From assembly GCF_900104475.1 (NCBI RefSeq), contig NZ_FNJR01000005.1, positions 1 through 64,000 of the forward strand: a DNA stretch of 64,000 nucleotides, given 5' to 3'. Shown one piece after another: positions 54,980 through 63,258 of the stretch. The notes beneath the pieces are model-generated. The model did no database searches, had not been told where the DNA came from, and saw only the letters and a list, made by a program, of their open reading frames with translations. This stretch comes from Actinopolyspora xinjiangensis. GTDB taxonomy: Bacteria; Actinomycetota; Actinomycetes; Mycobacteriales; Pseudonocardiaceae. Within the stretch, counting starts at the first letter, position 1. Every line of letters begins with the position of its first letter. Position numbers and translations under genes: made by a program.

Positions 54980-56551
54980 GTGTCCTCATCCGTTGCACCT
55001 GATCCCGTACTGCGGGCGGCACCACGGCAGTGGGTCGGGCTGGCCGTGCTCACCCTGCCGCTGCTCGTGCTGGCGCTGGACGTCAGCGTGCTGTTTCTGG
55101 CTGCCCCGCATCTGAGTGCCGATCTGGCTCCCAGCAGCACACAACTGCTGTGGATCATGGATGTCTACGGGTTCATGATCGCCGGTTTCCTGATCACGAT
55201 GGGCACCCTCGGCGATCGGGTCGGCCGACGCAGGCTATTGATGATCGGAGCGGCCGCGTTCGCCGCGGCCTCCCTGGCGGCGGCTTTCGCGAGCACCCCG
55301 CTGATGCTGATCATCGCCCGTGCCGTACTCGGTGTCGCGGGGGCTACCCTGATGCCGTCCACACTGGCTCTGATCAGCACCATGTTCCCCGATCCCCGAC
55401 AACGTGGGGTCGCCATCGCGATCTGGATGACGACTTTCTCGGCTGGAACAGCACTGGGCCCGATCATCGGTGGCGCCCTGCTGACGGCCTTCGGATGGGG
55501 ATCGGTGTTCCTCCTGGCGGTGCCGGTCATGCTGCTGCTGGTGGTGCTGGCCCCGGCGGTATTACTCGAACACCGCAACCCGAACCCGGGGAGGCTGGAC
55601 CTGACCAGCGTTGCGCTGTCCCTGGCAACGCTGCTGCCGATCGTCTACGGTCTCAAGGAAATCCCCACCCACGGCCCGTCCTGGTTGTCGAGCACGATGA
55701 TGGTGGTCGGACTCCTTGCCGGGGTAGTGTTCATACGCAGACAGCGCAGGCTGGCCGACCCACTCGTCGACGTGCAACTGTTCGGCAGTCGCGCTTTTTG
55801 TGCTGCCCTGGCCCTGCTGTTGCTCGGCATTCTGGCCATCAACGGCGTCAACTACCTCTACCCGCAGTATTTGCAGCTGGTCGCCGGACTCGCCCCGCTC
55901 CGAGCGGGGCTGTGGATGATCCCACTGGCCCTGGCCGCGATCATCGGTTCCCTGCTGACCCCGTTTGTCGCACGCCGCCTGCGCCCGGCCTTCACCATCG
56001 CCGGTGGAGCACTGGTCTCGGTACTCGGTTTCCTCCTGATCACTCAGGTCACCGGGAGCAACGGACTCGGGTGGCTCATCGCAGCCGGCGTCGTCGCACT
56101 GCTGGGACTTAGCCCGATGGGGGTGCTGACCACCGACATGGTCGTGGGCTCGGCCCCACCGGACAAAGCCGGATCGGCCGCGGCGATGTCGGAAACCAGC
56201 GGCGAACTCGGCGTCGGCCTAGGTGTGGCGATTATGGGCACCCTCGCCACAGCGATCTACCGCATCCAGATGTGGGACTCAGTGCCCGCCGGTATCCCGC
56301 CCCAGACGGCTGAGGCCAGCCGGGACACCCTCAACGGTGCCCTCGCCGCCGCCGAGCAACTACCCCAGGACCAGGCCGCTACCCTGCTCGTCTCCGCGCG
56401 CGAAGCCTTCACCGCCGGTCTGAACACCGCGAGCGGGCTCAGCGCGGCCCTGCTGATCGCCCTCGCGGTCATCGCAGCCACCCTCCTGCGCCATATCCCT
56501 CCCACGGGCAGTACCGACACCACCGGAGGCGGTGAGACCGCTGGCACGTAA
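54980..56551 (+). CDS. MFS drug efflux transporter (DHA2, 14-helix type)
   Basis: A 523-residue exporter with about fourteen membrane helices, close in pattern to SmvA/QacA-like multidrug pumps that exchange protons for cationic drugs. Motifs include the helix-1 LALDVSVLFLAAPHLSADL, the loop GDRVGRRRLLMIG and the export motif GTALGPIIGGALL. The start is GTG with GAGGAGG 5 nt upstream; the frame extends upstream through the operator region without a site. Regulation by the divergent TetR is likely. With the transposase remnant it forms an acquired island between conserved genes. Confidence 0.92.
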   Translation: MSSSVAPDPVLRAAPRQWVGLAVLTLPLLVLALDVSVLFLAAPHLSADLAPSSTQLLWIMDVYGFMIAGFLITMGTLGDRVGRRRLLMIGAAAFAAASLAAAFASTPLMLIIARAVLGVAGATLMPSTLALISTMFPDPRQRGVAIAIWMTTFSAGTALGPIIGGALLTAFGWGSVFLLAVPVMLLLVVLAPAVLLEHRNPNPGRLDLTSVALSLATLLPIVYGLKEIPTHGPSWLSSTMMVVGLLAGVVFIRRQRRLADPLVDVQLFGSRAFCAALALLLLGILAINGVNYLYPQYLQLVAGLAPLRAGLWMIPLALAAIIGSLLTPFVARRLRPAFTIAGGALVSVLGFLLITQVTGSNGLGWLIAAGVVALLGLSPMGVLTTDMVVGSAPPDKAGSAAAMSETSGELGVGLGVAIMGTLATAIYRIQMWDSVPAGIPPQTAEASRDTLNGALAAAEQLPQDQAATLLVSAREAFTAGLNTASGLSAALLIALAVIAATLLRHIPPTGSTDTTGGGETAGT

Positions 56552-56619
56552 ATACCGACTGCACGGCAACCACCGACGTCGGGGAAGGGGCCGTTACGTG
56601 AGGCGGTGCCGCTGGCATC

Positions 56620-56657
56620 GGCGGCGCGGCGATTTCCCGGGAAATCGCCGCGCCGCC
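56620..56657 (+). terminator. GCGGCGATTTC-type palindrome, copy 2
   Basis: A perfect 17-bp stem (56620-56636 with 56641-56657) and CCGG loop lie 68 nt after the MFS stop codon. The inner GCGCGGCGATTTC/GAAATCGCCGCGC is the same as in the palindrome at 38775-38816 although the outer base pairs differ. Confidence 0.65.
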
Positions 56658-56795
56658 CGGAAGTTCAGTGGCGCAAAGTCTCACTCGGTCAGATGAATCG
56701 ATCACATACTGTCGTATTACGCCCCCCGCTCTGGACTGTACGGGCGACCTCTCGTAACCTAACCGAGACTTCGCGGCGATCAGTTGCCCAAACCG

Positions 56796-56897
56796 GGCGG
56801 CTCCGCGGAGTTGCCGCCTGATCGGCTCGTCGGGGGAGCCGACCCGGGAAACCTCCCGGGCACGCCATCGGTACTGAGCGCACCCCTTCGGGGGCGC
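56796..56897 (+). promoter_or_regulatory. Structured leader upstream of the NlpC/P60 gene
   Basis: Four successive hairpins can be drawn: GGCGGC/GCCGCC (56796-56801 with 56813-56818), TCGGCTC/GAGCCGA (56822-56828 with 56836-56842), CCCGGG/CCCGGG (56843-56848 with 56855-56860), and a TTCG-looped GCG..CCCC/GGGG..CGC (56878-56897). They lie ~100-200 nt before the start codon. Cell-wall hydrolase genes in actinobacteria often have c-di-AMP riboswitches, but the hallmark sequences of that class are not seen here, so only a structured leader is claimed. The stretch 56658-56795 shows nothing else. Confidence 0.35.
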
Positions 56898-56997
56898 CCG
56901 CTCGCGGTGCGACCGAATTCGCCGGTGGAACCCCGTGCCCGTCGCGGAACACTCTTCCCGAGAGGGCGGCCGAGTGGACGAAGGAGCAATGCGCGAC

Positions 56998-58041
56998 GTG
57001 GCCTCGCACGGACTCAAACGCTCGATGCGGGGAGCACTGACGGCCACGGCGGTTGCCACCGCCGTCACAGTAAGCTCCGCGCCTGCCATCGCAGACCCCG
57101 ATCTTCCCGACAACAGGTCCGACGCGGTCGAGCAGCTGCAGGAGCTTTCCCGCAAGGCCGAGAAGCTCACCGAGAAGTACAAGCGGGCCAAGGACGACCA
57201 CGAGGCCCGTCTCGCCGACCTGGAGAAGGCCAAGGAGGAGGCCGCGCGGGCCGAGAAGGCCGTCGAGCAGGCCCACACGAAGGAGGAGCGGTTCCGCGGC
57301 AAGGTGGACGAACTGACCAGGTCCGTCTACCAGGGCTCCAGGATGAACCAGCTCTCGGCGCTGCTTTCCAGTGAGTCGCCGGACGCCTTCCTCGACCGCG
57401 CTTCCATCCTGGACGAACTGGCGCGGGACAAGCAGAACGCGGTATCGGAGTTCTCCGAGGCCACCCAGCGGGCCGAGGAGGCCAGGAAGCGGGCCGAGGA
57501 GGCCAGGAAGCGCGCTGCGCAGGCCGAGGCCGACGCGAAGAAGATCCAGGACGAGATCGCCGAGAAGAAAGCGGCGATGGAGGATCGCATCGCCGAGGTC
57601 GAGGAGAAGCTCGAGGAGCTGACCGCCGAGCAGGAGCAGGCCTACCAGGGCGGCGGGGAGACCGACTACGAGTACGCCGGTGGCGCCGGTTCGGCCTCCG
57701 GGGCCGTGCAGGCGGCCCTGAGCAAACAGGGTTCGCCCTACGTCTACGGCGCCGAGGGACCCAGTCAGTTCGACTGCTCGGGCCTGATGTACTGGGCCTA
57801 CGCCCAGACCGGTGTGGACCTGCCCCGTTCCAGCAGCGCCCAGGCCCAGGTCGGGCAGCCGATCTCGGCCTCGCAGCTGCGGCCGGGTGATCTCATCTTC
57901 TACTACAGCCCGGTCAGCCACGTCTCCATGTACGTGGGCAACGGCAAGGCCGTGCACGCGCCCACCAGTGGCCAGGTGGTCAAGGTGGTCCCCTACGACG
58001 ACATCGCCCCCATCAACCGGATGCGCCGCGTCGTGGGCTGA
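56998..58041 (+). CDS. Secreted NlpC/P60 peptidoglycan endopeptidase with coiled coil
   Basis: A 347-residue exported cell-wall hydrolase. A signal peptide (KRSMRGALTATAVATAV, cleavage near SAPAIA) precedes a long Lys/Glu/Ala coiled coil (residues ~45-215) like that of RipA-type proteins. The C-terminal NlpC/P60 domain has catalytic Cys260 in DCSGLMYWAYAQTG, His308 in SHVSMYVG and His320 in VHAP. It should cut between D-glutamate and diaminopimelate in stem peptides. GTG 56998 is 11 nt after AAGGAG; ATG 56989 is only 2 nt after it, so the GTG is favoured. Position matches Rv2190c of M. tuberculosis. Confidence 0.9.
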   Translation: MASHGLKRSMRGALTATAVATAVTVSSAPAIADPDLPDNRSDAVEQLQELSRKAEKLTEKYKRAKDDHEARLADLEKAKEEAARAEKAVEQAHTKEERFRGKVDELTRSVYQGSRMNQLSALLSSESPDAFLDRASILDELARDKQNAVSEFSEATQRAEEARKRAEEARKRAAQAEADAKKIQDEIAEKKAAMEDRIAEVEEKLEELTAEQEQAYQGGGETDYEYAGGAGSASGAVQAALSKQGSPYVYGAEGPSQFDCSGLMYWAYAQTGVDLPRSSSAQAQVGQPISASQLRPGDLIFYYSPVSHVSMYVGNGKAVHAPTSGQVVKVVPYDDIAPINRMRRVVG

Positions 58042-58105
58042 TCCGGCCACACTCACCCGGAAACCGTCCTCTCGGTGACGGACGAAGCCGGGCGGGTACG
58101 GACGA

Positions 58106-58146
58106 AGCGGGGCGGTGCACCGATGACGTGCCCCGCCCCGCTTTTT
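58106..58146 (+). terminator. NlpC/P60 gene intrinsic terminator
   Basis: A 15-bp stem with one mismatch (58106-58120 with 58128-58142), a 7-nt loop and five T residues lie 64 nt after the stop codon. A conventional terminator separate from element D in the same convergent gap. Confidence 0.85.
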
Positions 58147-58244
58147 CGTTCCGCACTGATGTTTTCCCGTGGTGTTGTGTCGACAGGAAAGGGGGTTTCT
58201 TCGGTTTCGACTCGTCGAAAGCCACGTCACCAACGCGATCACCC

Positions 58245-58345
58245 GCGGGTTCTCCCGTGCGGCTCTCGCGAGGACGCCGGAGGCGTGGCGTAGTACCTAC
58301 TCGATGTCTCCGGGCCCGCGGCGAGAGCCGTGCGAGAGGTTCCGC
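58245..58345 (-). repeat. Double-palindrome 3'-end element, copy D (after acyl-CoA ligase)
   Basis: A 101-bp element 38 nt after the ligase stop codon. The outer arms are GCGGGTTCTCCCGTGCGGCTCTCGC and GCGAGAGCCGTGCGAGAGGTTCCGC, almost identical to copy B. The inner hairpin differs: CCGGAG (58277-58282) pairs with CTCCGG (58308-58313) in place of GGCCCGAC/GTCGGGCC, so both arms changed together and pairing is kept. The GTAG/CTAC tip is also retained. Confidence 0.85.
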
Positions 58346-58383
58346 CGAGTGAGCGATCCGCCAATCCGACCGGAAAATTTCAA

Positions 58384-60195
58384 TCAGGAGTAGATGGCGG
58401 CTATCTCCGAGGCGTAGTTCTCGGCCACCTTGTTGCGCTTGACCTTCAGACTGGGGGTCATCTCCCCCCGGTCCTCGGAGAAGTCCTGCGGCAGGATGCG
58501 GAACTGCTTGATGCTTTCCGCCTTGGACACGGCCTGGTTGGCCTCGTCGATCGCCCGCTGCACCTCGGCCCGCATCTCGGGGTCCTCGGCGAGTTCGCCG
58601 GCGGGGGTGTCGGTGGGCCTGCCCCGCTCGGCCAGCCAGGACGGCAGGAACTCCGGATCCAGCGTCACCAGCACACCGATGAACGGCTTCTGGTCACCCA
58701 CCACCATGCACTGGCTGATCAGCGGGTGAGCGCGGATGTGGTCCTCCAGCACGGCCGGCGCCACGTTCTTGCCGCCCGCGGTGACGATGATCTCCTTCTT
58801 GCGGCCGGTGATCCGGAGGAAACCGTCCTCGTCCAGCGAGCCGAGGTCCCCGGTGTGGAACCAGCCGTCCTCCAGCGAGTCCGCCGTGGCGGCGTCGTTG
58901 TTCCAGTAGCGGTGGAAGACCACGTCCCCCTTGACCAGCACCTCGCCGTCGTCGGCGATGCGGATCGTGGTGCCCGCGATCGGTTTGCCGACGGTGCCGA
59001 TCCGATAGTCGTCCTCCACGTTGACCGCGGCGGCGGCGGTGGTCTCGGTCAGGCCGTAGCCTTCCAGGACCGGTACTCCCACCCCGAAGTAGAAGTGGGT
59101 CAGCCGCTCGCCGAGCGGCGCACCTCCCGAGACCGCGGCTTCGCAGCGGCCTCCCAACGCGGCGCGCAGCTTGCCGTAGACCAGTTTGTCGAACACGAAG
59201 TGCTTCGCGCGAAGCGCCAGCCCGGGACCACCGGACTCGTTCTTGGCCCGGCTGTAGGCCACCGCGGTGGCCTCGGCCGCGTCGAAGATCCTGCCCTTGC
59301 CTTCCCCGTGAGCCTTCTGCTTGGCGGTGTTGTAGACCTTCTCGAAGACGCGGGGCACCGCCAGCACGAAGGTGGGCCGGAACGAGCCCAGGTCGTTGAC
59401 CAGGTCCTTGACGTCGCCGGTGTGGCCCAGGGTCAGCCGCGCGTAGACGCAGGAGATGGAGATGGCCCTGGCCAGTACGTGCGCCATGGGCAGGAACATC
59501 AGCATCGAGTTGCCGGGCCGCATCAGCTGCGGGAACGCGTCGAGGTCCCCACGGACCTCGGCGAGCATGTTGCGGTGCGTCAGCACGCAGCCCTTCGGCC
59601 TGCCCGTGGTACCCGAGGTGTAGATCAGGGTGGCCGTGTCATCGGCTCCGACGGCGCGGCGGCGCTCGTGCACCCGTTCGTCGGCTATCTCCGCACCCGC
59701 CGAGGTGAGCTCGGCGACAGCGGTGGAGCCTCCGTCGTCGACGGGGCCGTCGATCTGCCAGACGTGTTCCACGTTCGGCAGGTTGCCGATTATCGAGTTC
59801 ACCTCGGCGCGGTGTTCGGGCGACTCCACGATCAGAGCGGCGGCCTCGGAGTCGCTCATGATCCATTCGATCTGGTCGGCCGAGGAGGTCTCGTAGACGG
59901 GTACGGTCACGCACCCTGCCGACCAGATCGCGAAGTCGAACAGGGTCCATTCGTACCTGGTCCGGGACATCAACCCCACTCGGTCGCCCTGGCGCAGACC
60001 TGCCGCGATGAGCCCCTTGGACACCGCGAGCACCTGCGCGGCGAACTCGGCCGTGGTCACGTCCACCCAGGTGCCGTCCACCCTGCGGCGGAAGCCGACC
60101 GCGTCGCCGAACCGCTCGGCATTGGCCCACACCATGTCGGTGAGGTTCTCCTCGGCGGCCACCGTGACGGTGGCGGGGGCGCTGAACTCTCGCAC
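58384..60195 (-). CDS. Long-chain acyl-CoA synthetase (FadD15-like)
   Basis: A 603-residue AMP-forming ligase that activates fatty acids to acyl-CoA. The ATP/AMP motif is TLIYTSGTTGRPKGCVLTH; also present are the YGLTETTAAAAVN stretch, GWFHTGDLGSLDEDGFLRITGRKKEIIV, and the C-terminal catalytic-lysine region with SLKVKRNKV. The start is GTG 60195 (VREFSAPATVTVAAEENL) with GGAGG about 6 nt upstream. The order NlpC/P60, ligase, SRPBCC, ArsA-like equals that around fadD15 in M. tuberculosis. Chain-length preference cannot be read. Element D follows its stop codon. Confidence 0.93.
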   Translation of the reverse strand: MREFSAPATVTVAAEENLTDMVWANAERFGDAVGFRRRVDGTWVDVTTAEFAAQVLAVSKGLIAAGLRQGDRVGLMSRTRYEWTLFDFAIWSAGCVTVPVYETSSADQIEWIMSDSEAAALIVESPEHRAEVNSIIGNLPNVEHVWQIDGPVDDGGSTAVAELTSAGAEIADERVHERRRAVGADDTATLIYTSGTTGRPKGCVLTHRNMLAEVRGDLDAFPQLMRPGNSMLMFLPMAHVLARAISISCVYARLTLGHTGDVKDLVNDLGSFRPTFVLAVPRVFEKVYNTAKQKAHGEGKGRIFDAAEATAVAYSRAKNESGGPGLALRAKHFVFDKLVYGKLRAALGGRCEAAVSGGAPLGERLTHFYFGVGVPVLEGYGLTETTAAAAVNVEDDYRIGTVGKPIAGTTIRIADDGEVLVKGDVVFHRYWNNDAATADSLEDGWFHTGDLGSLDEDGFLRITGRKKEIIVTAGGKNVAPAVLEDHIRAHPLISQCMVVGDQKPFIGVLVTLDPEFLPSWLAERGRPTDTPAGELAEDPEMRAEVQRAIDEANQAVSKAESIKQFRILPQDFSEDRGEMTPSLKVKRNKVAENYASEIAAIYS

Positions 60196-60430
60196 GTTGC
60201 ATCCTCCGAAAGCACGCCAAATTGTGATGGACAACCTAACCCCGAGCGCTACTGGGCGGTAGCCCCCCGTGCCCTCGGCATCGTGCCGATCGGCCGGGAT
60301 GTGTCGTACGACGCATTGTTCCCCCTACCTCCCGCCGCCCGCCTCCGGCACCCGTCGGGTTGGTTCGTCCGAGGGCACGTCAGCCGGTTAGGTTGGTCGG
60401 GCAGCGGATTCAGCGGCGAACGGAGACACC

Positions 60431-61219
60431 TTGCGGGTGCACGTGGTCTCGGATGTGCACGGGAACGTCGAGGACCTCAAACGTGCGGGCGACGGCGCCG
60501 ACGCACTGGTCGTACTCGGCGACCTGATCGACTTCGTGGACTATCTCGACCACGAGAAGGGCATACTGGGTGCGGTGTTCGGGCCCGAGAAGGTCGGGCA
60601 CTTCGCGTGGCTGCGGCGGAACAACCGAGGTTCGGAGATCGCCTCCTACCTGCGCTCGCTGTGGGACAGCCTTTCCGACCCGGCCGCCGTGGTTCGGCAG
60701 GCGGTGCGTGAGCAGTACGCCGAGCTGTTCGCGGCGATGACGGCGCCGACCTACGCCACGGCGGGCAACGTGGACGACCCGACCCTGTGGTCCGAGTTCA
60801 CCGGGGACGGCATCCGCGCCCTCGACGGCGAGACCGTCGAGATCGGCGGTCTGCGGTTCGGTTTCGCGGGTGGGGCCCTGCTGCCTCCCGGCGGTACCCT
60901 GCGGCGCGATCTGCCGTGGGTGCCGAATCTGCGCACCGAACCGGAGTTCGACGCGGTGCTGGACCGGATGGAGCCCGTCGACGTGCTCTGCACCCACGTG
61001 CCGCCCCGGGTTCCCGAACTGGTCTACGACGTGGTCGCCCGCCGCCAGGAGCTCGGCTCCTCGGGAGCCCTGCGGCGCATCCACCGGGACCGTCCCCACT
61101 GGTCGCTGTTCGGCCACGTGCACCAACCGCTGTCGCCACGGACGCGTGTCGGCCGTACCGAGTGCGTCAACGTGGGGCACTTCAAGCAGCTCGGCAGGCC
61201 CTATGTGCTGCGGTGGTGA
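60431..61219 (+). CDS. Metallophosphoesterase (calcineurin-like)
   Basis: A 262-residue two-metal phosphoesterase. The metal-binding blocks appear in order: HVVSDVHGNVEDL (Asp-x-His), VVLGDLIDFVDYL (Gly-Asp), AGNVDDP (the Asn-x-Asp variant of GNHD), LCTHVPPR, and FGHVHQP near the C-terminus. The substrate, a nucleotide, phosphoprotein or lipid, is unknown. The likely start is TTG 60431 with GGAG about 6 nt upstream; GTG 60437 is an alternative. TTAGGTT about 40 nt upstream could be the -10. It opens a + strand run with the SRPBCC and ArsA-like genes. Confidence 0.85.
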   Translation: MRVHVVSDVHGNVEDLKRAGDGADALVVLGDLIDFVDYLDHEKGILGAVFGPEKVGHFAWLRRNNRGSEIASYLRSLWDSLSDPAAVVRQAVREQYAELFAAMTAPTYATAGNVDDPTLWSEFTGDGIRALDGETVEIGGLRFGFAGGALLPPGGTLRRDLPWVPNLRTEPEFDAVLDRMEPVDVLCTHVPPRVPELVYDVVARRQELGSSGALRRIHRDRPHWSLFGHVHQPLSPRTRVGRTECVNVGHFKQLGRPYVLRW

Positions 61220-61279
61220 ACCGCCCCAACCCTCCCGCCAGTGCTCGGAGACGGGTGGACGACCTGTAATCTGCGCGAC

Positions 61280-61723
61280 ATGGTCGACCAGTCCACCCAG
61301 TCCATCGTGATCGAGGCCCCGGCCGCTGAGATCATGACAGTGATCGCCGACTTCGGCGCCTATCCCGAGTGGGCCGAGGCGGTCAAGGAGACCGAGGTGC
61401 TCTCCTGGACGGCGGAGGGGACCGCGGAGCGTGTCCGCTTCGTGCTGGACGCCGGTGTGGTCAAGGACACCTACACGCTCGCCTACGAGTGGAGCACCGA
61501 CGGTCTCTCGGTGAGTTGGACCCTGGTGGAGGGGCAGGTGCAGAAGTCGCAGCGCGGCAGCTACACCCTGCGGCCGTTGGAGCCGGGACGTACCGAGGTG
61601 ACCTACAGCCTCGCTGTCGACCTGTCCGTCCCCATGATCGGGATGTTCAAGCGCAAGGCGGAAAAGATGATCATGGACACCGCGCTGAAGGAACTCAAGC
61701 GCCGCGTGGAATCGGCCGACTAG
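61280..61723 (+). CDS. SRPBCC (polyketide cyclase/START-like) protein
   Basis: A 147-residue helix-grip protein with a deep hydrophobic pocket for lipids or aromatic ligands. It starts MVDQSTQSIVIEAPAAEIM and shows the family's ADFGAYPEWAEAVKETEVL and a C-terminal amphipathic helix (KRKAEKMIMDTALKELKRRV). It matches the small SRPBCC protein TB16.3 (Rv2185c) in position. It has no catalytic motif, and the ligand is unknown. It precedes the ArsA-like ATPase by 49 nt; the pair is widely conserved, suggesting a ligand carrier working with the ATPase. Confidence 0.88.
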   Translation: MVDQSTQSIVIEAPAAEIMTVIADFGAYPEWAEAVKETEVLSWTAEGTAERVRFVLDAGVVKDTYTLAYEWSTDGLSVSWTLVEGQVQKSQRGSYTLRPLEPGRTEVTYSLAVDLSVPMIGMFKRKAEKMIMDTALKELKRRVESAD

Positions 61724-61772
61724 TGCCGCCGACGGACACCGCGCGGTTCGGCCGGGCGAACGAGGGTCGAGC

Positions 61773-62999
61773 TTGCGAATTCTGATGTTCACCGGAAAGG
61801 GCGGGGTCGGCAAGACCACGCTCGCGGCGGCGACCGCCGCGTGCGCCGCCGCCCACGGGCGCGAGGTGCTGGTGGTCTCCGCCGACCCCGCGCACTCCCT
61901 CGCCGACTGCCTGGGGACGGAGCTCGATGACACGCCGCGGGTGGTCCGGTCACCGGACACCGCCGAGCACGTCCGTGGCCGGCTGTACGCGGCCGAGGTG
62001 CGGACCCGCGGCCTGCTCGACCGATCCTGGTCCGAACTGCGTGAGCACCTGCACACCGTGCTCACCGGTGCCGGGGTGTCCGAGCTCGACGCCGCCGAGC
62101 TCACCCGGCTGCCCGCCGTGGAGGACCTGCTGGCGCTCTCCGAGGTCCGGCGCATGGCCACCGAGTACCGATGGGACGCCGTGGTCGTGGACTGCGGCCC
62201 CACCGCCGAGACCCTGCGGCTGCTGACCATGCCGGAAGCGCTCGCGGGGTACCTGGAGCGGCTGTTCCCGACCCACCGTCGGGTCGTGCGGGGCATGCTC
62301 GCGGGGATGGCGGGCAGCGACCGCACCGAACGCTGGGACGCGGTCGCCGAGGCGCTGGGCGGGCTCGCCGAGCGATTGAACTCGCTGGCCGAGCTGCTCA
62401 CCTCACAAGAGACCAGTGTTCGGCTCGTCGCGACCCCGGAATCGGTCGTGGCCGCAGAGACCCGCCGCACCCTGACCTCGCTCGCGTTGCAGCAGATCCA
62501 CGTCGACGGTGTCATCGCCAACCGGGTGGTCCCCGATCCCGGTTCGGCCAGGGGAGCCGCGGCCACCTGGCTGCGTACCCGTCGGAAGCAGCAGCGCGGG
62601 GTGCTGCGCGAGCTGGAACAGATGGGACTGCCGTTGCGCACCGTGGAACATCGCGCCGAGGAACCGGTCGGAGCCGATCCGCTGCTGGAGCTGGGCGGCG
62701 AGATCTACGGCGGAACCGACCCGATCGCAAGTACGGAGCGCGCTCCGGTGATCGAGGTCGACCGTGACGGGAACGGCCCGGAACCACGTTACACTCTGCG
62801 CATAGCCGTGCCCCTGACCCGAGGGGCGGAGCTCGACCTGGCCCGGATCGGCGACGAGCTGGCCGTGACGGTGGACGGGCACCGGAGATTGATCACGTTG
62901 CCCTCGGTGCTGCGTCGCTGCGTGGCGGTGGAGGCGACGGCGGGCGACGACGGCGTGAGGGTGACCTTCCGGCCGGACCCGGCGCAGTGGATGCGTTGA
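61773..62999 (+). CDS. ArsA/GET3-like ATPase
   Basis: A 408-residue P-loop ATPase. It starts MRILMFTGKGGVGKTTLAAA at a TTG codon, with the deviant Walker A GKGGVGKT, then VVSADPAHSLADCLGTEL (switch I) and VVDCGPTAETLRLL (switch II). The C-terminal ~100 residues form a beta-rich domain (alpha-crystallin-like in related proteins). The metal-binding cysteines of arsenite pump ATPases are absent, and no arsB is nearby, so an arsenic role is unlikely; relatives act as protein-targeting or assembly ATPases. It sits in the conserved SRPBCC-ATPase pair. Confidence 0.88.
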   Translation: MRILMFTGKGGVGKTTLAAATAACAAAHGREVLVVSADPAHSLADCLGTELDDTPRVVRSPDTAEHVRGRLYAAEVRTRGLLDRSWSELREHLHTVLTGAGVSELDAAELTRLPAVEDLLALSEVRRMATEYRWDAVVVDCGPTAETLRLLTMPEALAGYLERLFPTHRRVVRGMLAGMAGSDRTERWDAVAEALGGLAERLNSLAELLTSQETSVRLVATPESVVAAETRRTLTSLALQQIHVDGVIANRVVPDPGSARGAAATWLRTRRKQQRGVLRELEQMGLPLRTVEHRAEEPVGADPLLELGGEIYGGTDPIASTERAPVIEVDRDGNGPEPRYTLRIAVPLTRGAELDLARIGDELAVTVDGHRRLITLPSVLRRCVAVEATAGDDGVRVTFRPDPAQWMR

Positions 63000-63258
63000 C
63001 CTTCTCTCCACCCGGGCGGCTCCTGCCCGCCGACCGAGAGGAGCCGTTGTCCCGGTTCCCACCCGTACGGCGGCCTCGGTCGGGGCTCACCGCCCGAACG
63101 GCGGCGGGGATGTTCCCGGTCGCATCGCGCTCGGGACGTGCCAGGGCGTACCGGACGGAAGAACCGGGGCACCTCCGCGCTCGATCGGACAAGGACCAGC
63201 TTGCCCAGCTAACACCCGCGAGCAGAGCACCCACCGACCGGAGAACAGGTGAGCGGTA

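Noticed and set aside
56658-56997. ydaO/c-di-AMP riboswitch before the NlpC/P60 gene
   Set aside because: The GGGTGAATC and terminal GTCAGCTAACC hallmarks are not found; only generic hairpins are present.
28066-58345. CRISPR array from recurring ~25-nt repeats
   Set aside because: Copies are 4-15 kb apart, each a single ~100-bp palindromic unit; no regular spacers and no cas genes.
61773-62999. Arsenite efflux ATPase
   Set aside because: No metal-binding cysteine triad and no arsB, arsC or arsR gene nearby; better called ArsA/GET3-like.
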